Assembly: GCA_025362415.1 (NCBI GenBank) | Contig: JANYGM010000415.1 | Span: 1-10,766, forward strand | Source: a bacterium | Lineage (GTDB): Bacteria > Bacteroidota > Bacteroidia > Cytophagales > Thermonemataceae | Direction of reading: 5' to 3' | DNA length: 10,766 bases | In this document: one piece after another, positions 5,986 through 10,766 of the stretch | Layout of the letters: each line of letters starts with the position of its first letter | How positions within the stretch are numbered: position 1 is the stretch's first letter | Position numbers and translations under genes: made by a program | The notes under the pieces: model-generated | What the model was told of the DNA's origin: nothing | What the model saw: only the letters and a program-made list of their open reading frames with translations | Databases searched by the model: none

Positions 5986-6537
5986 CTACTGTTTGATGTT
6001 AATCAGTCCAAATTCCACTATATCTAAATACTTTCCAGCCTTAAAAATAGCTTCTTTTCTGATGCCTTCTTGTGTCATTTGTAGTTTTTTAGCCAATTTT
6101 TGCATACCAATATTTTCAATAGAAGTAGCACAGTAAATTCTATGTAAGTTTAGTTTTTCAAAAGCGTGTTTGATAATAAGTTCTCCTGCTTGTGTAGAGT
6201 AACCTTTCCCCCAGAAATTTTTATCTCCCATCAAAATAGCAAATTCTGCATTGCTATCTATCCAATTGATGTTTTGCAGGCTGATATTTCCTATATGAAA
6301 ATTTGTTTTTTTATCAATAATTGCCAAAACTAGAGATTTGTCTGTGTTTTGCAAAGAATTAAAATAATCTAATTGCTTTTTGGGTGTATTTGGAAACCTT
6401 CCGTGAGAATTATATTTTGTAACTTCCTCATCATTAAGCCATTGAAAATACGCACCATTCAAATCTTTTTCTTCAATAGCACGCAAATAAAGGTTTTCTC
6501 CCTCCAAAAAAATATGATGATTGTTGTTGTCTTGCAT
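5986..6537 (-). CDS. GNAT-family N-acetyltransferase (RimJ/RimL-like), probably acting on an amino sugar
   Basis: This 183-aa protein has a full GNAT fold pattern: N-terminal LYLRAIEEKDL, a WLNDEEV helix, the strand HIGNISL, AEFAILMGDKNFWGKGYST with the acetyl-CoA pyrophosphate loop at about 108-115 (FWGKGYST), and a C-terminal NIGMQKLAKKLQMTQEGIRKE segment. The family includes ribosomal-protein acetyltransferases and the sugar enzyme PseH, which acetylates an amino sugar. Its place between a sugar aminotransferase and a sugar amidotransferase suggests it acetylates the new amine, making the acetamido group that is later amidinated. This is inferred from context; sequence does not define the acceptor. 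It starts at an ATG 20 bp after the GT-B-like gene. Confidence 0.85.
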   Translation of the reverse strand: MQDNNNHHIFLEGENLYLRAIEEKDLNGAYFQWLNDEEVTKYNSHGRFPNTPKKQLDYFNSLQNTDKSLVLAIIDKKTNFHIGNISLQNINWIDSNAEFAILMGDKNFWGKGYSTQAGELIIKHAFEKLNLHRIYCATSIENIGMQKLAKKLQMTQEGIRKEAIFKAGKYLDIVEFGLINIKQ

Positions 6538-6557
6538 AGATTTTTACTAAAAATTTT

Positions 6558-7583
6558 CTATAATTCTAATTTTTCTACAACTTTTATGTCCGTATAATCT
6601 TTCAATAAATTGATTTTATGTGTTTTGGGCAGTATTCTGACTACATTTGCACCAATAAGTTTCCCTTCTATGAGGGCATTAGAAAAAATACCTACCACCA
6701 AATCCGCATAAAACATCAAATCATTGACCATAGTACCAGCATTTGACATATACACATTTTTAAAAAGTAGGTTTTTCTCTGTAATCTCTTCATTTTCAAG
6801 CATCTTTGCAAAATATTTTTGTAGTTTTTTTCCAAAAACAACCTTATCTTGGTTTGGGTGAAGTTTTATTATCAAATTAGCACTCAAACCTACTAATTTT
6901 TTCTGATAAAGTACCTCCACTAAATGAAAAAGAACATCAAACTCATCAAAACCAAATTTTTCTTTTCCGCCTGCTTGGCTCAAAGGCTCTGGCACAAAGA
7001 GAATATAATCATCAAGATTATCTAATGTTAGGCTTTCAATAAATAGTTTTTTGTCTAATTTAGGTTGCCAATTTCTCAAAAAATCATAATACGGATTTTC
7101 TAAAATCACAAGTTTCTCTTCTGGTAATCCTTCTAAAACAGCCATTTTGTGAGCTTTTTCATCAAGAACACAGATTTTATTAGGAAAAAAAAGATTATCT
7201 TTTGCCTCACTATCTCTTTGTCTATTCCAGATAAATCTATTCAAAAAATTTGTCCAATGGTCAATAAAAGCACAAGAAAAAATATTTTTTTCTTGTGCCT
7301 GACGAATAAATCTTAACTCTATTTTTGAAGTATAAGAAGTTCCTGTGAAAATAAAATCAGGTTTAAAGTCATTTAAAACCTTTTTTTCTGATTTTGGGAC
7401 ATAAGCCTGCACCTCAAAACCAAAATCCTCATAAAAATCATATTTCCTATCCGAAATAATCAAAAAATCTGATAACGGGCTATTGGGAGCATTTTTTAAC
7501 TCACAAACAAGTGCCAAAACTGCTTTTGCGCCTGCAGGGTCACTAAATACAAACAAACCTTTTCCAACTAATTTTTCTAACAT
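6558..7583 (-). CDS. GT-B-like protein of the polysaccharide locus, substrate unknown
   Basis: This 341-aa cytosolic protein has a two-domain layout. The N-terminal half has FVFSDPAGAK (11-20), then FTGTSYTSKIEL (79-90), an alternating strand/helix segment and IDHWTNFLNRF (107-117). The C-terminal half has ILFVPEPLSQAG, LIIKLHPNQD (237-246) and GIFSNALIEGKLIGANVVRI (298-317). The KLHP motif followed by an S-N-A-x-x-E loop resembles GT-B glycosyltransferases of the CDP-glycerol/capsule-polymer class and the UDP-GlcNAc 2-epimerase superfamily. No signal peptide or membrane helix is seen. It could transfer or hydrolyse the sugar made by its neighbours (a NeuC/PseG-like role), but no motif settles it. 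I do not recognise a named gene. Confidence 0.65.
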   Translation of the reverse strand: MLEKLVGKGLFVFSDPAGAKAVLALVCELKNAPNSPLSDFLIISDRKYDFYEDFGFEVQAYVPKSEKKVLNDFKPDFIFTGTSYTSKIELRFIRQAQEKNIFSCAFIDHWTNFLNRFIWNRQRDSEAKDNLFFPNKICVLDEKAHKMAVLEGLPEEKLVILENPYYDFLRNWQPKLDKKLFIESLTLDNLDDYILFVPEPLSQAGGKEKFGFDEFDVLFHLVEVLYQKKLVGLSANLIIKLHPNQDKVVFGKKLQKYFAKMLENEEITEKNLLFKNVYMSNAGTMVNDLMFYADLVVGIFSNALIEGKLIGANVVRILPKTHKINLLKDYTDIKVVEKLEL

Positions 7584-7627
7584 TTTTTGAATTTATTATT
7601 TTATCTTCATTTACTAAATACTACTCC

Positions 7628-8938
7628 CTACCTTAATTCATCAATATTTTCAGCAACTTTATAAAACGCATCAACCACATCTTGCAAATCTTTTGTGGTC
7701 ATATTTCCACGCATATACTCGTGTGAAAACAACTCCTCATAGTGCATCTTCTCTGCTACGGGGCATATTCCCTTAGAATAATCTACAACACCTTTATATT
7801 TTTCACAATTAAAAGAACAACTTGCAGCTCGTTGTTGGTAAATTGGTGCCAAATAAAGTGGTCTAACATATCCCATTCCTATTAAAGGCGTATCTTCACG
7901 CAAAACAGCAGATGGAATTTCTGCTTTTACCGCATTGATAAAAGTATTTCTATCAATGCCAATAATTTCTTTTTTGAATTTAAAAGGCTGAACGTAATAA
8001 ACGTGTTTACTTCCATTTTCCACTATTGCGGGGATAATTCCTGCTATTTTTCCAAGATTTTCATTGAAAAATTTAGCATTTTGCAACCTTTCCTCCAATA
8101 AAAACGGTAATTTTTTGAGTTGTTCTATGCCAATAGCTGCCTCAATTTCAGTCATTCTGAAATTATAACCAAAAGTATTGGTTAAGTCTTTTACACCTGT
8201 TGGCTCTACAATATTTTCTCCGTGATTGCGGATAAGATGCAATTTTTCAGCTAATTTATCATTATTTGTTGTAATAACACCACCTTCTCCTGTATGTATG
8301 TGCTTGTGATAATTAAGACTAAAAACGCCAATATCACCAATAGAACCAACTAATTTGCCTTTGTAAGTTGCGAGTGGAGCTTGTGCGCAATCTTCAATAA
8401 CATACAAATTATGTTTTTTGGCAATAGCCATTATTTCGTCCATTTTGGCAGGATTTCCAAAAATATGCACCACCAAAATAGCCTTTGTACGAGGCGTTAT
8501 TTTTGCCTCCACGCTTGCTGGATTTAGCCCAAAATTATCTTCATCAATATCTGCAAAAACAGGCACAGCACCATAAATAATAGGTGCTAAAGCACTTGCA
8601 GACATTGTATAAGGCGACACAATCACCTCATCACCAGGCTGAATATTGCACGCTCCAATGGCGGCAAAAAGCCCTGATGTATTAGAATTGACCGTAATGG
8701 CGTGTTTTACATCAAAAGCAGTTGCCCAAGCCTTTTCAAAAGCCTGCACTGTAGGTCCGCCATAAAAATCTTTGTGCCAAGCACCCAAAAATTGCGACAA
8801 ATTACCTGTATCAAGCACTCGCATTACTGCCGCTTTTTCTTCTTCGCCAATGTTATTGTAAGCAGGAAATAACTCTGTACGCAATGGTGAGCCACCTTTT
8901 ATAGCTAATTTATATTTTGTAGATGTGATAATTTCCAT
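7628..8938 (-). CDS. DegT/DnrJ/EryC1/StrS family PLP-dependent sugar aminotransferase
   Basis: This 436-aa fold-type I aminotransferase puts an amino group on a keto nucleotide sugar, normally from glutamate. Visible: the N-terminal LAIKGGSPLR typical of the StrS/AHBA synthase branch, the cofactor-binding ITVNSNTSGLFAA (81-93), Asp183 in VIEDCAQA that contacts the PLP ring nitrogen, and the Schiff-base Lys212 in SLNYHKHIHTGEGG, which fits the family S..x.K....GEGG pattern. Length is normal to slightly long. It lies 28 bp after the Gfo/Idh/MocA oxidoreductase, the pair used in WbpB/WbpE-type C3 oxidation and amination; that pairing is the best clue to the sugar position. Histidine-rich flanks of Lys212 and a cysteine group near the C-terminus are noted but not interpreted. 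Confidence 0.93.
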   Translation of the reverse strand: MEIITSTKYKLAIKGGSPLRTELFPAYNNIGEEEKAAVMRVLDTGNLSQFLGAWHKDFYGGPTVQAFEKAWATAFDVKHAITVNSNTSGLFAAIGACNIQPGDEVIVSPYTMSASALAPIIYGAVPVFADIDEDNFGLNPASVEAKITPRTKAILVVHIFGNPAKMDEIMAIAKKHNLYVIEDCAQAPLATYKGKLVGSIGDIGVFSLNYHKHIHTGEGGVITTNNDKLAEKLHLIRNHGENIVEPTGVKDLTNTFGYNFRMTEIEAAIGIEQLKKLPFLLEERLQNAKFFNENLGKIAGIIPAIVENGSKHVYYVQPFKFKKEIIGIDRNTFINAVKAEIPSAVLREDTPLIGMGYVRPLYLAPIYQQRAASCSFNCEKYKGVVDYSKGICPVAEKMHYEELFSHEYMRGNMTTKDLQDVVDAFYKVAENIDELR

Positions 8939-8966
8939 TTTGGGGGATTAAGGTTTTAATGCTTTT

Positions 8967-9917
8967 TTAGTTCTCTTCAGACAAACTAATAAGATAATGA
9001 TTTAGTTGCGCTATGGCATCAAAATTATCTTTTTCCTTTGAATTTTCTAGTAAATGTTGCGCTTCCAAAACAACATATTGCATATAATTATCCAAACAAT
9101 CAGTAAAAATACTCGTTGGATTTTGAGAAAAATTACTATATTTTTCTGTTGTTTTCTGATAAATTTCTATTTCATTTCCACCATTTTTAATCAAAATTTT
9201 ATGATTTTCAAAATAAATTTCTATTTCAAAAATAGGAAAATTAGTGTCAAAAAAACCAATTAAATTGACAGGTGTAAGGCTACCCAAATCCCACAAGCCA
9301 AAAGCCGTAATAGTAGCATCATCTTTAAAAAAATCATATTCTCTATTTAAAGACTTAAAATTAAGAAAATTTAAGCGTTTCTCAAACAAAAATTCTAATA
9401 AATTAAGTGCGTGAGAGCAATAATTCATAAAACCTTTATAATACTTTACAATAATATTAGTAGCTTTTTCTGTAGCTAAAATATTAGTTATTTGTGTTTT
9501 GAGTATTTTGTATTTTGGCTGAAATGGACGAATGTAATTAACTAAAATTTTAGTTTTTCTGACTAAATTTTCCGACAAAAATTCAACTAATTTATACTTA
9601 TCATTAGTAATTGGTTTTTCACAAATAACAACTTTTACGCTTGCTTTGATACACTTTTTGAGGTAGTCAAGGTGCGTAAAAGTTGGCGTACAAATACTTA
9701 CCAAATCATAAGTTTTAAGGTTATTAAGTTTGTTTAAAACTGTAATATTTTTATATTTTTGGGCTATTTTTTCTGTAATATTTTTATCCAAATCAAAGAT
9801 AAAAACCTCAAAATTTTCATTTTTAAGAAGTGCTTTAACGTGTGTCTGGATTTGGTCATTTTCCAAATCATACATAGCACCAATATTGCCACAACCCAAC
9901 ACGAGAGCCTTGTACAT
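8967..9917 (-). CDS. Gfo/Idh/MocA-family NAD(P)-dependent sugar oxidoreductase
   Basis: This 316-aa protein starts with a Rossmann fold: VLGCGNIGAMYD carries G8-x-G10-x-x-G13. The family signature CEKP is at 99-102 (Lys101 is the expected catalytic lysine) and VNYIRPFQPKY at 126-136. The substrate-domain segment GFMNYCSHALNLLEFLF fits the family pattern with a catalytic His. The usual role is oxidation or reduction at a sugar carbon with NAD(P); next to a DegT aminotransferase it probably supplies the 3-keto sugar, as WbpB does for WbpE. Sequence does not fix the substrate. It lies 23 bp after the small helical gene and 28 bp before the aminotransferase, so it is co-transcribed with both. Confidence 0.9.
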   Translation of the reverse strand: MYKALVLGCGNIGAMYDLENDQIQTHVKALLKNENFEVFIFDLDKNITEKIAQKYKNITVLNKLNNLKTYDLVSICTPTFTHLDYLKKCIKASVKVVICEKPITNDKYKLVEFLSENLVRKTKILVNYIRPFQPKYKILKTQITNILATEKATNIIVKYYKGFMNYCSHALNLLEFLFEKRLNFLNFKSLNREYDFFKDDATITAFGLWDLGSLTPVNLIGFFDTNFPIFEIEIYFENHKILIKNGGNEIEIYQKTTEKYSNFSQNPTSIFTDCLDNYMQYVVLEAQHLLENSKEKDNFDAIAQLNHYLISLSEEN

Positions 9918-9940
9918 ATAATTAGAATGTTTTTTAGTTT

Positions 9941-10366
9941 TTATGCTAAAATCTTCAAAGGAGTATTTATTGTGTGCAAAATTACTACAATTTCGTTAAT
10001 GTATTTTAAACGCAAATTTTCATAGTTTTCAATAGAATTTTCATCAAGAATATCTGCTTGTTTGTGAAAATCAATACTTTTATTTGCTTGTTCTATTAAT
10101 GCTAAAAGATTTTCTATTTGATTAAAATCTTCCACAAAATCACGCTGATATTTCAACTGGATATGAATATTAAAATTATTAAATACCTCTTTAAGCAACT
10201 CAAGAAGTTGTTTTGTATATTCTTCTTTGAGTTCTTTATATTGTTGTACTTGAAAAAAATCATCTTGGTGTCTTTCTATTGCATTGTTTATCATATTGAT
10301 GCTGGTTACTTCGTCATCAATAGCAAGCAAAAGATACTCGTATTTTGGTTTTTCTATACGTTCCAT
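9941..10366 (-). CDS. Small helical protein, partner of the adjacent nucleotidyltransferase-fold gene
   Basis: This 141-aa protein has no cysteine, no signal peptide and no membrane helix. Composition is rich in Glu, Gln, Asn, Ile and Leu; residues about 40-65 (YKELKEEYTKQLLELLKEV) and 78-100 look coiled-coil or helical-bundle forming. It starts four bases after the stop of the upstream nucleotidyltransferase-fold gene, so the two are surely co-transcribed and probably coupled. I do not recognise a family. A HEPN domain was considered, because MNT/HEPN pairs are common, but no R-x4-6-H motif is present. A binding or inhibitory partner of the upstream protein is the simplest inference; a role in the sugar pathway is the alternative. 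Confidence 0.7.
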   Translation of the reverse strand: MERIEKPKYEYLLLAIDDEVTSINMINNAIERHQDDFFQVQQYKELKEEYTKQLLELLKEVFNNFNIHIQLKYQRDFVEDFNQIENLLALIEQANKSIDFHKQADILDENSIENYENLRLKYINEIVVILHTINTPLKILA

Positions 10367-10370
10367 AACC

Positions 10371-10766
10371 TTACATTTTAAGTTGCAAAAATCCCTTTGA
10401 GTAGTATAATCCTGTATGAGTATTTAGTCTTGTACGCCCAAATATACGCTCCCAATCTTGTTTATCATTCGTAAAAATAACATATTTTTCGTGTTGTTCT
10501 GGATAAACCTTTACAGAATAACTATCTATTTTTAGTTTTTTATATACCATTTTTAAATTAAAAAAAGCTGTTTCCTTTCCGTCAAAACATCTATAATCCA
10601 CAAAAATAACACAATCTATATCATTTGGAAACTCTTTTTTGGTAGTAAAACTTCCATCAAGCCAAACTGTAAAAGGTTGTTGAATAATGGTTTGAAGTTC
10701 AATAATAAAAGTTTCAAAACTATTAAAAAGTTCATTTCTTTGTTCATTCCAAACAAAATACTCCTT
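10371..10766 (-). CDS. Nucleotidyltransferase-fold protein (DUF6932-like), 5' end cut by window edge
   Basis: The frame stays open to the last base of the window, giving 131 visible residues ahead of the stop. The segment VWLDGSF (34-40) and then PNDIDCVIF (47-55) give the G-S-F...P.D.D pattern of a minimal nucleotidyltransferase: Gly38, Ser39, and the acidic pair Asp49/Asp51. The C-terminal WERIFGR...YSKGFLQLKM resembles the ending of DUF6932-type proteins (a W...FG...R...KG pattern), from memory of that group. A GTG at 10601 would remove these motifs and is rejected as a start. At least part of the N-terminus is missing to the right. The gene heads the visible minus-strand run, four bases before the helical protein gene. 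Likely acts on a protein or RNA partner; target unknown. Confidence 0.8.
   Translation of the reverse strand, partial: KEYFVWNEQRNELFNSFETFIIELQTIIQQPFTVWLDGSFTTKKEFPNDIDCVIFVDYRCFDGKETAFFNLKMVYKKLKIDSYSVKVYPEQHEKYVIFTNDKQDWERIFGRTRLNTHTGLYYSKGFLQLKM

Noticed and set aside
9941..10366. HEPN toxin next to the nucleotidyltransferase-fold gene
   Set aside because: The R-x4-6-H catalytic motif is missing; the only Arg-His is adjacent (residues 32-33).
10371..10601. A complete 76-aa protein starting at GTG 10601
   Set aside because: The frame is open to the window edge and the sequence before the GTG carries the G-S-F...P.D.D motif, so this is the 3' part of a longer gene.

Overview
The window looks like chromosomal DNA of a member of the Bacteroidota, most plausibly a Cytophagales-type marine or environmental species. 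The evidence is strongly AT-rich coding sequence, almost no Shine-Dalgarno sites, AT-rich stop-proximal repeats and small GC-rich palindromes between genes, and hairpin terminators. The genus cannot be fixed from the sequence alone.

Left part (1-1620, + strand). A repeat-rich leader (tandem covarying palindromes at 7-90, a CTAG-rich palindrome at 187-212) precedes a compact two-gene unit: an unannotated 52-aa ORF (263-421) and an AbiEii-like nucleotidyltransferase-fold protein (429-887). The unit sits between two inverted 43-bp repeats that match at 38 of 43 positions. A lipoprotein form of methionine sulfoxide reductase B (1037-1531) follows, and two hairpins, the second a strong bidirectional terminator, end this side.

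Main part (1705-10766, all - strand). Read in transcription order from the right edge: a nucleotidyltransferase-fold gene cut by the window end, a small helical protein, a Gfo/Idh/MocA oxidoreductase, a DegT/DnrJ/EryC1/StrS sugar aminotransferase, a GT-B-like protein of unknown substrate, a GNAT acetyltransferase, an N-acetyl sugar amidotransferase (WbpG type, canonical PP-loop), then after a 216-bp gap filled by a nested inverted repeat, a HisH2-type glutaminase, a HisF2-type ammonia-delivering subunit, and a second, different WbpG-type amidotransferase.

Together this resembles the end of a surface-polysaccharide (O-antigen, capsule or glycoprotein glycan) locus that makes an acetamidino-sugar. 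In the Pseudomonas aeruginosa wbp pathway an oxidoreductase and a DegT aminotransferase install an amine, an acetyltransferase acetylates it, and WbpG with HisH2 and HisF2 converts acetamido to acetamidino. Here the same functional set is present with a GNAT enzyme in the acetylation slot. The most unusual points are the two divergent amidotransferases flanking one HisH/HisF pair, a non-canonical PP-loop in one of them, loss of the HisF catalytic Asp11 with Asp130 retained, the structured element that divides the operon, and nucleotidyltransferase-fold gene pairs at both ends of the window. Nothing here proves a wholly new system; the final sugar and the roles of the two terminal pairs are open.
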